Under the pieces are notes generated by a model. The model was not told where the DNA came from. It saw only the letters and a list, made by a program, of their open reading frames with translations, and made no database searches. 64,000 bases of DNA from Ashinkailepas kermadecensis. Taxonomy: Eukaryota; Arthropoda; Thecostraca; Neolepadidae. Below are positions 1 to 12,078 of this stretch, piece by piece (within the stretch, counting starts at the first letter, position 1; each line of letters starts with the position of its first letter). The stretch lies in assembly GCA_034440615.1 (NCBI GenBank), contig JAOTOM010005055.1, positions 62,001 through 126,000 of the forward strand. The letters run 5' to 3'. The translations under genes and the position numbers were made by a program.

Positions 1-990
1 CCTTCCTTCGCGAAGCCGATTGCGTCGAGTCGCCCGACGGAGCAGTCGGGCGGGCGGCCTGGTTCCGGTGACTGGAACAGGTAACTGACCTAATAAAGTG
101 CTGTCATATAGGTGACCTGATGTTAAATGCCGGGTCTAGCATCTGTATTGCATCATGGGTAATGTCCAAAACATCATTGATGCCTATTTTGGAGCATTTA
201 AACAATCATAGTGATCCATAACAATGACAATCCAAGCCACGCAAAACAAGCAGATTGTGACATATGTGACATCATTTTACCTTGAAGATATCGACCTAAG
301 GTCATGAAATTTGCACAAAATAGAAGAAGTCACTAGAGTACCCATCCACCCTGAGAATTTCGTTACTCTAGCTATTATAGGAGCCGAGATTTATGGGGGG
401 GGGGTCGGAATCCGCCCCCTCCCCCTCCAGTGCGCGTAATTTGCAGAGGGGCCCTCCAGGGCGCGTATTAATAATTAAGCATAGCACTCGTGATATATAA
501 CATGACGCATAATCATAACGTAACACCCATAGCACATAGTCAATTTAACTACAATGCTCCCAATATACGCATTAGCTCAATAATAATGCCAGATCGACGA
601 CAGCCTGACTCCTAGGCCGACACTGCACCCAGTGACCTTGTCACACATCCAATGATTTATCACGGTTACTTTTATTTTGTTTCCTCTACAAGCAAATAAA
701 TTTTTCCGCCGCTAACCAGGTGAGTTAAAATCTTGTTCTTTTCTTTCCAGTTAACTTTTGTGCTGACGCATTTTTTTTTGTCATGCATGGGCAAGGTTGG
801 ATTGGTACATTAATCCTGGATGTGGAGAGGAATATGTTGTGGTCATCCAGTATGGAGGATATCTTTCCTGAAACCTTATGCATCATGACTCAGTTTGCAC
901 ACCTTCCAGTGAATGTGTAGTACTTTTACTTGATCACAGCAATTCTTTCTCGAACAGTTAACAACTTAAGAAATTCACCCTCACGTGAGA
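1..990. other. Unassigned sequence, no gene seen
   Basis: I see no convincing coding sequence. There is a short perfect hairpin at 31-52 (8-bp arms CGCCCGAC/GTCGGGCG, 6-base loop) and a run of G near 396-405 followed by C-rich sequence. Confidence 0.5.
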
Positions 991-1970
991 AAAAGAAGAA
1001 AGAATTTTCTGGAGAGGATAATTTTGTGGATTCCAAAAATCCAGGAGCAGCCTATTTTTCCAAACACGTGCCTACCTAAATTGACATACAGCAGTTGTTG
1101 AAAACAGCTTTTTCTAGGCAAGTTAGACCAAGGGCCTGGTGTATTCTTGCTTGATAAATTGTAAATGGATTATTGATGATGCATGCATACTTGAACATTT
1201 ATGCACAATACTAATCTCATCCCAGAAATGCCTTCCTGAAAGATTTCATGAGTTGCAATCTGATTTACAAGAGTATGAATTCAGCATCTAGATATAATGT
1301 TGGAATGCAACATCTCCGTTTCAGGTGTAATGCCTTTCTGTGCAGTACCTGAGCATATAAGTGGAACTGGGGCAGGCAACTTAAATATAGAAGAAATCTG
1401 ATTACAACGTTGTCATCAGGATTCTGCTTCAGCAAAATCTGTTTGCACACAATATAATATGTTTCTAAATTGTTGGATGTAGGGGAACCAAGAGTATGCT
1501 TCAAGTATTTCTAAGAAATTGTAAACAAAAGAAGTCTAAAGCAAGAACTGCTTAACCCAGCCTCTTTGCAGAGAAGCATGTCTTCTACCATCGGCTGCTC
1601 GCACCATAATATTCCCACCAGCCAAACCCCTTGGTAATCCTGAAACTTCATGGTATTATTGCTGCTTAGGTCATTTGCGAGATCACTTTGTTTTGTTTTG
1701 CCTGTTTTGTTTGTATGTTTGCAATGTTTTTCCTCTATCAAATAATAAGATGTATAGGCTTGGTTAGGTTATGTCCTTTTATTTCAAGTTTTTGATGCTT
1801 TTCTCTGAGAAAACAGATTAGGCTAGCTAATTTTAGGTTAGGTTACCTTGCAATTTATAAAGCTTCAAATAATTAGTTATTATATATGACCTGCTTGAAA
1901 GCTGTCTTTGGTATTATTTTGCTTTTCAACCAAGATTAAGCATATGCAATTGAAATGAGTGGTTAAATTA
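990..1970. repeat. Old dispersed repeat, copy 1 (TTAGG-rich 3' part)
   Basis: Parts of this stretch resemble two other places in the window. The segment around 1010-1050 (CTGGAGAGGATAATTTTGTG) resembles 26205-26245, and 1895-1968 (TGAAAGCT...TTTGGTATTATTTTGCTT...AAATGAGTGG) resembles 56860-56928. In each place GGTTAGGTTA-type motifs lie nearby (1756-1770 and 1840-1850 here). This suggests a decayed dispersed element of unknown class. No terminal repeats were found. Confidence 0.4.
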
Positions 1971-3082
1971 TCTTTGTCATGCTAATAAGTATGCATTCAA
2001 GCATCTTTATCAAAACCTTGTTTGTGACATAAACTGCAAGTCTGCCAAATTTTGTGCTTGTTGGTAATAAATACGTTCTTATTGCATAGAAATAACAATC
2101 ATGACAAGACCCTCATGTCGACCATTTACCACGAAGTTGTAGCTACAATAAGTTAGGGTCATAGTCAAGAGAACTATATTATTTGGGTCAGATCTGCTGA
2201 CAGAAATGGCGCATTTATGAGCCACATATTTAAGTCTGGATTACAAACATTCTCCTTATTGCTGTAAAATAGCATTCTTCTTGTCATAGTAACACATGTA
2301 TAACTTTCTTGAATACAAACTACAAGTATTTGGTAATGTGTGGCATTAAGTCGTTTTTTTAGATGATTTGAACATGATTGCTGGATGTCCTGACCTGTGC
2401 AATTTAAGTATGTCTTACACTTAGTATAAAGGGGAGGTTATCATGAGATAGCAAGTGAGTAATGCCTATTCCATCGACAATGCTAGGACTTGTCTGAAAT
2501 GGTAAGCATGCATAAGGATCCCTGGGCCAGTTTTGATCACAATGTTGTTTTTCCGTTGTTTTCTGATGTGATTTCAACGAATTTGACACCCATTTCTTTT
2601 GGAGAGAAAAATGTCCTAATAGATAAGCACTTCAGGTTAAAGTACATCTATTTTAGAAATCAGTCCAAGAAAATAATATCAAAACGATTGAAATACCTTT
2701 TTTTCAACAAGAAAAAAATTAACAATGCAGATACATGCTATCCCACCTGAGCAACATATGGGAAGTGTGGGGGAAATGGTTTTGGGTGTGGTGGTATATA
2801 ATTAAAAATAACATACAATTATAATCAATGAAAGTGATGCAATTCAATCCATCCTAGCCTACTGATGTTGGATGCCCTAGAACGTACCGATGCTGAATCA
2901 CTTAAACACACTGATATTTGATTGCTTAAAACCTATGGATGTTGGATTACCTAATTATGATTTTAAATTGCGATTTCCAAAAGAAATGGCAAGGTATGCA
3001 ACCTCCATTCAGCCGGCGGCTTCCAAAGTGTCAGTGGAGGCAGCACTAGCGATCCTAGTGGCAGTTTTGTAAGTTGAGTTGA
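1971..3082. other. Unassigned AT-rich sequence
   Basis: No gene, RNA or clear repeat is recognised. Short open frames here lack protein-like composition or recognisable motifs. Confidence 0.5.
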
Positions 3083-3240
3083 GACATTGCTTTCCACCCC
3101 CCCTCCCCACCGGGATCGGAACGGCGCCCTCTCGGATCCGCCCGGCGCCCTCGCCAGACATCGCTTCCCACCCCCACCCCCCAGGATCGGAACGGCGCCC
3201 TCTCGGATCCGCCCGGCGCCCTCGCCAGACATCGCTTCAC
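3083..3240. repeat. GC-rich minisatellite, 71-74 bp unit, about 2.2 copies
   Basis: Unit 1 is 3083-3156 and unit 2 is 3157-3227, with a partial third unit starting at 3228. Each unit holds GGATCGGAACGGCGCCCTC and then a pyrimidine-rich tract. The short open frames across it on both strands are by-products of the repeat. Confidence 0.85.
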
Positions 3241-4000
3241 ATCCCCACCTTTCGGCGTCGGTACTGCGTCAACAGGCTGTGCCTTTGACAGTCCGTCTTC
3301 CGACCAAAATGTTCCTTCATCCCGCAAGAAACTGGCGGATACAGTGGGGGGGGGTAAATGGGGCTTTACCCTCCTGATGAGCTTCGAAAGCGGGCACAAA
3401 AATGGTTGTTTTCTTCAAATTTAGGCAAACAGTGAACTAAACCCGCTCACGGGATCACAGAAACCCGTTCCACATCCAACGGGTGCCCCAAACAGCTGGT
3501 CTAGATCCGACTCTGCTTTGACCCTTGACCTGTGAGACATTCAAATTATATGACACGATGGATTATGACCTTCAGTACCATTGAAAAGGCACATAACCAT
3601 GTTCATTAAAAGGTTTTGACGGTTGACCCACGGTTTATATCCATTACGTTTATTGGGTAAAATAAGGAACTTGACCTGACCTGGAAGGTGACTTAATTAA
3701 CCTGAGGTCATCAAAATGGGAATCATCTGAAAGCTCTCATTGCGAGCAATCCACTGGTCTCTGATTCGTAGCCGTACGACGTCTACGAGTTGAGTTTGGA
3801 AAAATGGGCATACATTATGACGTCATCACCATAGTAAGTGAATGGGGAAACTTTAGGTCGAGCCGGCTGGATGGGGGTCGCATCAAACCCGGGTTTTTTG
3901 CTACCATGAATGTTTTCATGACCACCCACATACAAATATACTATGGCATTTTGTCTCCGAGAGGAAAAGTCCTCCAGCGCAACACCCTAGTGCACAGTCC
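3241..4000. other. Unassigned sequence
   Basis: No gene or repeat is recognised between the minisatellite and the GC-rich block that follows. Confidence 0.45.
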
Positions 4001-4207
4001 AGTTCGCGGACCGCCGACAGGTCATTCGCATAGTGACCAGATCAGGCGGCGTGTGGTGTCGCTGCTGTATCCGCTGCTGTGTCTGCTCCCGAAGCCGCTC
4101 CCGTCGGCTCCTGCGCCGTCATTTGCGCGAAGGGCATCTCAGCTGAGGCCATCATCAGTGGTATCCTTACCCGCTGGCGTGTGTGTTCCCCTGCCGCCCC
4201 AGTTCAG

Positions 4208-4320
4208 TACATAGGATCGAGTTCCAGCCGCGCTGCGACAGAGACGGCCACCACGTGTGCGCCGACCGCTCGTACATTACGGCTGCGATGCGAGTGATGA
4301 ATGAACGCAGGCGAAGCTAC
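4208..4320 (+). other. Possible coding exon in a GC-rich block
   Basis: The 4000-4440 block is GC-rich and codon-like. In one plus frame 4215-4320 reads with cysteines and charged residues (CDRDGHHVCADRSY) and stays open. It is preceded by TACATAG (an AG acceptor-like dinucleotide) and followed by CTACAG/GTGGAA, which could be a donor. No family is recognised. It could equally be a GC-rich regulatory block or a repeat fragment; overlapping frames are also open, so the evidence is weak. Confidence 0.18.
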
Positions 4321-4440
4321 AGGTGGAAGATTCTTATATTGCAAGTTCATGTTTGTTTTTCGCCAACCACAGTTCCCTCACTGGACCGGCGTGAGTTGCC
4401 GGGGGATTTGGTACCTGTAGCTGGGAGTAAGTAGTCGCCA

Positions 4441-5100
4441 GTTTTTAGTAGTTTTTGTCGCCACTGCGTGGTCATCGGTCGGCCACGCAGGTATTTGTGC
4501 TGCTGCCGTTGTTACTTGGTTATGTTACAAGTTCGCGATACATTTGTACTTGATATACGTATGCGCAAATACACATGAATATCGTACTACGAATATATTC
4601 GTACGCGATATAATCGTATTCGGGGAGTTTTATGAACCACGCAAGAGGGACGTTACATCTGCAGTTGGGTCGAAGGTAGCCGTTTTACGCAATTTTCCAA
4701 TTTGTGACTTTTATCCTCCAGGACAGGTGCAGCCAGCTTCCCGCACACAGAGCTAGATGATCAAATCTGGTCGATGCACCAAAAAAAAAACGAAATAACA
4801 AAACCCGCACACAGACATAGCGAACAGATGCCATCAGCGGGTATGGACAAACAGCCCCTGCCACACCAATTATGTTCACAATTTTCCACCAATATGCGCA
4901 GACTGCATATGCACCCACAAACCAAACGTGTGCATCCCTTCATGTGTAGGCTTATGGTTAAGCCTAGTCCATATGGTTCCGTACTTATGCACCGGGAAGC
5001 AGATATTTGACAAAGAAATATATAAGTTGTAAAGGGGAATCATTTGCAATGCCTTTTGCGGCCCACTGATGCAGATTCTTTGTGTACCCTCGATGCACTA
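4441..5100. other. Unassigned sequence
   Basis: Nothing recognisable. A short A-run lies near 4783-4791. Confidence 0.45.
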
Positions 5101-5445
<345 letters not shown>

Positions 5446-5532
5446 ACGTGGGCTATCTGAGGGGCTCCATCCGAAGGACGCCTGCAGCGGTGAGGTGCCT
5501 CTTATTCCGGCTACATGGGTTCCGCCTCCTGT

Positions 5533-5764
5533 CGGTGGCGGATCCAGGGAGGGAAGTTGGAGCATATGCCCCCATGGAAGGTAGCGTCCCTTCGACCAGG
5601 AAAATGCGTCCCTCCGCGAAGGCTCGAGTGCACCCCAGCCCCCTCGAATTGTTCAGCCAGAGGCTCCCCTCGGCAGAAAGGGCACCCCTCAAGGTACTTT
5701 CGCGGTGGCGCCACTCCAGACACGTGTCCCCGCCCCCAGATGACAATTCCTGGATCCGCCCCTG
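5533..5764. mobile_element. hAT-type MITE with perfect 8-bp target site duplication
   Basis: A 232-bp non-autonomous element. The left end reads CGGTGGCGGATCCAGGGA, and the right end reversed reads CAGGGGCGGATCCAGGAA, so the terminal inverted repeats match over GGCGGATCCAGG. The 8 bases on each side are identical: CCTCCTGT at 5525-5532 and at 5765-5772. CAG-G-GGCGGATCCAG termini with 8-bp duplications are known for hAT elements. The interior has no transposase. It is inserted in a short CCTCCTGTGGC-type repetitive stretch. The first two bases of the left terminus deviate (CGG instead of CAG). Confidence 0.88.
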
Positions 5765-5772
5765 CCTCCTGT

Positions 5773-6226
5773 GGCAGCTATAGGTTTCCTGTGGCGGCTA
5801 TGGGACCTCTTATGACGACAGTGGGCCTCCTGTTGCGGTCCGGATCATTTCAGGCGGTCGTCTGTGGTTACTTTCCAGAAACTCTCCTGCCACTGCGGGG
5901 AAGAAGCTATGGCGCACTTAGCCCCCTCCCCCTGACTGTCTTTTCTTCCGCTCTGGAACGAGGGTGACAACTTGAGCAGGTAAATGGACGGTAGAGGGAG
6001 CCTACCAATATCGGGAGAAATCCCTTTATTTTCAATGCGCTTGATGGCCAGCCTGCCGGAAACTACACATTGTTAGGCAGGACGATTGTTACTGGGTCAT
6101 TAAGATACACTTTGCTGAAGCTGAAGAGTAGGTCTTTCAATTGGAATACGTCAAAGTACTCTATATTGCCATAAACATGCAAGATAGCGTAGATAAAAAT
6201 CGGTACAATTGCATGTAAACAGAAGG
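5773..6226. other. Unassigned sequence with short CTGTGGCGGCTA-like imperfect repeats
   Basis: Imperfect repeats of CCTGTGGCRGCTATRGG occur near 5767-5805. No gene is recognised. Confidence 0.4.
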
Positions 6227-6700
6227 TCAAGGGAAACCTTCAAGTCCGCTACCAAACCAACTTCGTGGGGGCCTTGTATTACCTTTGTTGGCGCTCCTTC
6301 GTGTAGCCGAATTATCATTCTGCTTCAGGAAACTCCACTTCGACCACGCCGAGTGAAGCTTCCCTTCCTTCATTTGTCGGGCGACGTTCAGAGCATGCTG
6401 ATCTTGGCTTGTTAGGTTGTCAGTTATGGCAATATTTCCCGCTGCGTTCGCCGTAATGGCCGTGGCACAAACACCTCGTGACTTCCTAAGTTCCCGACTG
6501 TCGTCGTACAGCTCCTGACGCTTGCTGAAGCTGACGAAACGGGCACTGATTACCCGAGTCTTGCCACCTCTGCTTTGGCCGAGTCTGTGGGTGCGGTCTA
6601 TGTCGGCGGCTGTGATTGTGACGCCTGCCATCTTGGCCACATCCATCACAATTTTGTCCGTATACTCGCGTGCTTCCACACGTGCCATCAGTGTTCTCAA
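6227..6700 (-). pseudogene. LINE ORF1 remnant (FP/L1-ORF1-like nucleic-acid-binding domain)
   Basis: The 157-residue frame contains IDRTHRLGQ, then KTRVISARFVSFSKRQELY and RELRKSRGV. This arrangement (RxHRxG, then arginine-rich strand, PxxxF-like core and a K/R basic patch) is known from ORF1 proteins of L1/CR1-like retrotransposons and from the related FP-type proteins. It would bind the element's RNA as a chaperone. Upstream coiled-coil sequence is missing and no matching EN/RT frame follows on the same strand, so this is a 5'/3'-truncated remnant. The start Met at the right end is just the first in the frame. The exact LINE clade is unclear. Confidence 0.6.
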
Positions 6701-7010
6701 ATTAATTTTGAGTTAGGTGTTCGATGTAAGAAAACAATGTCAGTGATGGGGAAGAAATGTAAGATGGAGGTAGGCACTTAGACGTACATTTGTTGGTAAA
6801 TAAAATGTTGCATCCTTACTAGAGGTGTTCAACTTGGTTGAAGGAAGGAACTATTTTCATGTGGATGTACACAGAGGGGAGCACTGGGGGTGCACACTCT
6901 CCCCATCGAAAGTGGCGGTCATTTGTGCCGGGAAAATTGACCCTGCAATATCATGTAATAAGCTGTTGACATTGTGCCCAGTGATCAGTGATATCAGTGC
7001 TCTGGCTGTG
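6701..7010. other. Unassigned sequence
   Basis: No recognisable feature between the ORF1 remnant and the tandem triplicate. Confidence 0.4.
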
Positions 7011-7216
7011 GTCCAACATCTGCATCTGTCGGGTACATCGCAGCTGATCTCGAGGACCCGCATCGGCCTCGCAGATGTTGGTCCAACATCTGTATCTGTC
7101 GGGTATATCACAACTGATCTCGAGGACTGCATCGGCCTCGCAGATGTTGGTCCAACATCTGCATCTGTCGAGTACATCGCAGCTGATCTCGAGGACCCGC
7201 ATCGGCCTCGCAGATG
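7011..7216. repeat. 70-bp tandem repeat, three copies
   Basis: Units start at 7011, 7081 and 7150, each beginning GTCCAACATCTG and containing CAGCTGATCTCGAGGAC. Unit 2 has lost one base relative to the others. The copies differ at only a few positions, so the array is fairly young. Open frames here on both strands are repeat artefacts. Confidence 0.92.
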
Positions 7217-9404
7217 CATCACAGCAAGGTCACCAACACCCACCTGAAGCGGACTACCAAACTACCCAAACATTCGAGCTACCAAACATTCGAGCCAGTC
7301 AAGTCAGGTGAGGGCAGTCAGTTATTTTTTCTTCAAAGAACGGCAATGACCATGCATATTGCAGACGCATAATACAGCCTGATGTAGGCATGGTCCAAAC
7401 GTGTGGCTCACATTTTCATTCATACATTAAACCCTTTTCATCATTTATCTGTTGTGGCCCAGCGAGTTTCTTTGCTACCTGGCTTCTGTGACTGCGATGT
7501 TATTCAAAGCATAATTATTGGCTACGTGCATGTGACTATGGGTGTTTATGCTTCTTAAACTGCGACAATTTGCTTGCTTGTCCAGTCTGGCAGGCCATTG
7601 TTGGAGGTGTGTGTCGATCCCCTGGTGATGAGGGTTGCCTACCATTGGAGGAGGGAGCGCCACCATAGAGTCACATGTTATGTGGCTGATTAATCTAATA
7701 GCACGTTTCGGGCCCGTGGATAGATGGCGCAGTATACATGCTGTTATAAATGTACGAACAAAGAAAAAATGTAGTTTGGGAACCCAAGATAAAAAAGAAG
7801 GTATGGTAGGAAATATCAGAGCAACTTTGTGGAGTAGGATTCTCGATCACGCCAACGCAGACCGAGAACAAGTGGAAGAGATATTGACTTCTACGCAAAA
7901 GCTCGTTGACAATAATCACAAGACGGGGCGAAAGCGTAATGCTTGTCCCTTCGAGAAGGCGCAACGAGATATATTGTCAGGATAGCCTAATACAGCCTGT
8001 CTGCCTAATAGCCCCCCCCCCTCCCTACGTAGAGTGGTGCTGAAGCACACCCTTCCTCCCCGAGTTCTCTGTGAGACGGAAGTGAAGTGACTGCGGACAG
8101 CAGCCCGTTTCACGACGGCCAATATGCACCCGGATACAATGTCGATGACTTCGTCTAGTATGAAGGGCATATCATTGAAATATATGTACTTGATCTGTAG
8201 ATATGGAATGTTCCAGAAGTTTTAACTATGCTGTAATAAATTAAATATAAAACTCAGCCAACATATTCAAATTGCAGCACTGTTTGAAAATAGTACTCGA
8301 TTCACAGAAACAACCGGCCGCATCTGGCACCATGGCCAGGAGGTACGTGTTATTGAATAGAACATAAATTTGCCGCTGTATTACGAGCAAATATACATTA
8401 TTGGGGAGGAAGCGTTAGTATGTATCCTGCGGATGAATATTGTTCCTCGTATGTTCTATTTGATTGCTGTGAAGTGCCTGTATTATTAATAAATATGGAA
8501 ATACATCATTTCCAGATTCTACGATGCCATCTTGAGGCTACCGAAAATATTACATTATCTCCTCTTTACAAGCGGGTTGTTTACAGTTGTAATGGCGTCC
8601 ACTGTACCGCACCATACGAGGCTCCGTTTTTAAATGTCGCTGTACTCCTACCTGAATAACCACTACTGGGGAGGGTGCAATTGACTCTTGTCTTTGAATA
8701 TCATATTCGCAAGAAAGAACAAACAATGAATTGTTTACATCACCCCAAAGACCGCAACACATCCAAAGTATGCGCATCTGAGACAAAGTTGTTTGTTGGC
8801 TTGCCCGACATATTTCAGCCGAAAATGATGCAATCAGAGCACAAATGATGACGTCATTTTTTAAAACGTTGATTATAATTCGTCATAGCCATCATAAAGG
8901 GCCAATCACTTACCGCCGTTAAAGCTGGCTGGCGATATGGATCAGAGTGGTCGAGTGCTCGGAATATTTGGCATTTGAACACTGCTGAATTCGACAAACA
9001 GCTGTTCTCATCGAGTTTACTTCCGAAGTTGTGCTCGCTTTGTCTGACTTCCAGATTTCCAACTAGATGACGTCCCAGGCGCGGATGTAAGGGTACGTTT
9101 TCAGGGTTTGAGCATAAACAAGCTGTTACTAGTCCAAAAACTTGTCGTTCAAGGTAACTGAACCTACTCTGCTTGTTTATTCATATAATAAAATGGTCCA
9201 ATCCCCGGTTTACAAGCTTTCAGATCAACGTAATTATGTATTATGGCTTGACCCCGCCATTGGGACGTCATGACCATTACTTCCCGCTAGTGCACGCAGC
9301 ACCCAACACCCACCGTGGTAAGACCATTCAATTGAGATGCACCCTACTGAGCCAAGACGTCCGGTCAGGTTACACATAACATAACATGCACATAACATAA
9401 CGCG
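7217..9404. other. Unassigned sequence, no gene supported
   Basis: About 2.2 kb with no recognised repeat or gene. A 116-residue plus-strand frame at 7635-7985 has mixed composition (it contains DHANADREQVEEILTSTQ, which looks helical) but no family I recognise and no flanking support. A C-run lies near 8011-8023. Confidence 0.4.
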
Positions 9405-9569
9405 ATTCAGCTGAGGCTCAGCATCCTGAGCTGCAACATTCAGCTGAGGCTCAGCATCCTGAGCTGCAACATTCAGCTGAGGCTCAGCATCCTGAGCTGC
9501 AACATTCAGCTGAGGCTCAGCATCCTGAGCTGCAACATTCAGCTGAGGGTCAGCATCCTGAGCTGCAAC
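9405..9569. repeat. 33-bp minisatellite, five copies
   Basis: Five back-to-back units at 9405, 9438, 9471, 9504 and 9537, each ATTCAGCTGAGGCTCAGC followed by ATCCTGAGCTGCAAC. Only unit 5 shows a visible substitution (GAGGGT). Because 33 is a multiple of three, the minus strand reads an 11-residue repeat (VAAQDAEPQLN). Degenerate relatives (TTCAGCTGAGTCGTAC, CTGAGCTG) continue to about 9880. Confidence 0.95.
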
Positions 9570-9916
9570 ATTACGTCGGGTCAGGTCGGGTCACACTCAA
9601 GCCAAGTTCAGCTGAGTCGTACCCTCCTGGGCTGCAACATCACGTTGTCGGGCAGCATGGTTCACTATGGATGTTCAGCCACACTCAAGCCAAGTTCAGC
9701 TGAGTCGTACTCCCCTGAGCTGATGATGTTCAGCTCAGATGATGTTCAGAGATGTTCAGCTGATGTGTGCCCTGAAGTGCACCGTCAGGTCATGCTAGGT
9801 CACACCAGTAAAACAGTTCTGCTGAGACGTGCCCTGCTGAACTGCATTGCCAGATTACCCACCACAGCGCTGCAGCTGAGTTGAGCCAGGAGGGTCAGGA
9901 AGGTGAAACAGATATA
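9570..9916. repeat. Degenerate continuation of the CAGCTGAG repeat
   Basis: Repeated GCCAAGTTCAGCTGAGTCGTAC (9601, 9690), GATGTTCAGCT and GCTGCAACAT motifs at irregular spacing. These look like diverged copies of the neighbouring 33-bp unit. No gene is seen. Confidence 0.55.
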
Positions 9917-11067
9917 TTAATCACCGGTCTGTTCACCATCCTCCAAATCTTCCCCATCGTCTTGTGCATCGAGACAGATTTTGTGGAGAGCACATGCAGC
10001 AACATGTGGAGCAATCCAATATCTTCAATTGACCACATCTTAAGGAACATAAGGCGCCTGAATCGGCCTTTGAGAAGTGCGAAAGCCCTCTCAATCATTC
10101 AGCGTTCACGGCTGAATTTGGTGTTAAACCTTGTCTGAAGTGCTGACAGCCTTCTGTTATCCCTGAATGGAGACATCAGGTGTTCCATGAGTGGGTATGC
10201 TGAATCTCCTGAAATGAAGTCTCTTTCTATGCAGAGGTCAGGCAGGTTGTCTAAGAGGGGGTAGTTCCTAAACACCCTGGCATCGTGAACCGATCCAGGA
10301 TAGGCAACAAATATGTCAATGAACTGCAGATCCTGCTTGCAGACAGCCTGCAGGATGACGGAGTGAAAATATTTGCCGGGAACATATTGTTCCTGATGCT
10401 TGGTTGGCTCACTGATTGGTACATGACATCCATCCACAGCTCCAATCATCCTCATTTCTCCACTGGGATCCACAGCCTTAAATTCCATCTCAACATTTGG
10501 TCACAAGATGTGAGCAGCCTGCATTGGACCAATGAGGAGGTTCTTCATGCAGGCTGCTTGCAGACAGCCTGCAGGATGACGGAGTGAAAATATTTGCCGG
10601 GAACATATTGTTCCTGATGCTTGGTTGGCTCACTGATTGGTACATGACATCCATCCACAGCTCCAATCATCCTCATTTCTCCACTGGGATCCACAGCCTT
10701 AAATTCCATCTCAACATTTGGTCACAAGATGTGAGCAGCCTGCATTGGACCAATGAGGAGGTTCTTCATGCTTCTATTTTATCTGATCATGGTGGATTGC
10801 TGACACCAAACCTATCTGCGATACTTCGGATGGTGTCCTCGTTCCCGAGAGTCCACAAGCATGCCAGCAGTGCGTTATCCACTGGCACTGGGGAACGACC
10901 TCCATGGTCATCCTCTTTGCCTGCACCATGCCTGCACAGTTCCAGAAACAGCTTCTCAGCACAGGTTCGTGACATCCGAAAGTGCCTGCGAACGTCTTCA
11001 TCCGGGTACTGAGGTACAACGACTCCTGCTTAATGTTCAATTATCATCCTTGCTTCTAGTTCATCCC
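9917..11067 (-). pseudogene. Harbinger/PIF transposase (HARBI1-like), catalytic exon, disabled
   Basis: Reads as a DDE_4-type nuclease. The N-terminal part has VPQYPDEDVRRHFRMSRTC and then PVDNALLACLWTLGNEDTI and IADRFGVS (the HTH-like region). The catalytic core has GAVDGCHVPI (first D), PGSVHDARVF (second D), ISGDSAYPL and IERAFALLKGRFRRL (E). Disruptions: a stop early in the exon (codon near 11032), frame changes near 10790, a 221-bp tandem duplication (10334-10775), a TGA at 10099-10101 just before the ERAF motif (consistent with CGA to TGA decay), and a frame change near 10020. After that change, ICLDAQDDGEDLEDGE and a TAA at 9917-9919 give a normal C-terminus. It would cut and paste Harbinger elements with a Myb-like partner, which is not seen. 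No clear TIRs or 3-bp target duplication were found. Confidence 0.88.
10334..10775. repeat. 221-bp tandem duplication inside the Harbinger transposase
   Basis: 10334-10554 and 10555-10775 are nearly identical copies, matching from TGCTTGCAGACAGCC to GGAGGTTCTTCATGC. The length (221) is not a multiple of three, so the duplication by itself shifts the transposase frame. The near identity says it is recent compared with the other damage. Confidence 0.93.
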
Positions 11068-12078
11068 TGTGAACTACAGATAGGACAAAATCAGCAGAGA
11101 TGAAGAGTTGTCAACCACATGGTGAATTAGTCAGTTTGTCAACTGCCATGCTTTTGCAAATTAGTTTCTCCCTGCATTAGGTATGTCACCAGAGGTTACT
11201 TTCAACCATAAGTTTCTGCTGCCAGGTTCTTTCACTGTGAAATACGCAGAAATAATGAGGGTTGGATGTAAGATGGTCATGTTGAATCGGCTAAAGGTGT
11301 TGAAAACTACCAAAAATTTCATCAGTCAGTGCAGATGGAATTCATTGGTTGGGCATTTTCCATCAGGATAGTTTTGCTCCTTCATAATCGAAAGGAACAC
11401 AAAAAATACATGGATCTGTACCAGCGTGCCATCCAGAACATTATCTTCTCTGTTTGGTTGGTATGCACTGACTGAGAAGTATAGGTAGAGGAGCTTTTTA
11501 AGTTCAAAGATAAATAAACTGGTACTATTGCACTTAAAGTATCCACAAAACAGGTTTTACACACATTTTACCACCATGACAAGCATATAAACAAGGCCAT
11601 GTTTCCAGCCAATGGTGCCACTGTGAAATTCATTCATGAAATTCATGAAATTCATCAAAATTGAAGGGGGGCAAGACACCTCTTTGATAGCATTTGGCTA
11701 TGGTGAAGGGTGCCATTAGTCGAAAAAAAAACTTTCAGCAAAAGGTTTTTTCTGCTGAAACAATAGACAGCTCCGGGCCAATTAGGGGAAGATAAGTGAC
11801 TGAAGAACCAAATAAATGACTGTGGGACCAGTAGCCCCTCTTAGCATATGTAAAGTGGCCATGCTGTTTCCAACACTGGCCAAGGTACATGCTTGCAACG
11901 GCCAGGTGGATTCTACCCAGTTGCCTGCCATGCATTTCCTCAGCCTCATGTCGTTCATAAATGCATTGGGAGTTCTACTCCCCTGATTTCCTTGTAAGTA
12001 AACTGTTATACATTACTACCACATGCATCAGTCCTAACCATGCTCTGGACGGTCCCAGGCATTATGAATTCAGCATAC
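11068..12078 (-). other. Putative intron of the Harbinger transposase
   Basis: On the minus strand the upstream block ends TTGAG/GTATGC (donor GT at 12078-12077) and the downstream block begins after TAGTTCACAG/GGATG (acceptor AG ending at 11068). Joining them keeps the reading frame (phase 2 plus 1 base). The 1011-bp interval itself has no gene. Confidence 0.55.

Noticed and set aside
31..52. Hairpin as a terminator
   Set aside because: No T-run follows and the context is eukaryotic; a short GC palindrome can occur by chance.
3055..3399. Arg/Pro-rich frames on both strands
   Set aside because: Artefacts of the GC-rich 71-74 bp tandem repeat.
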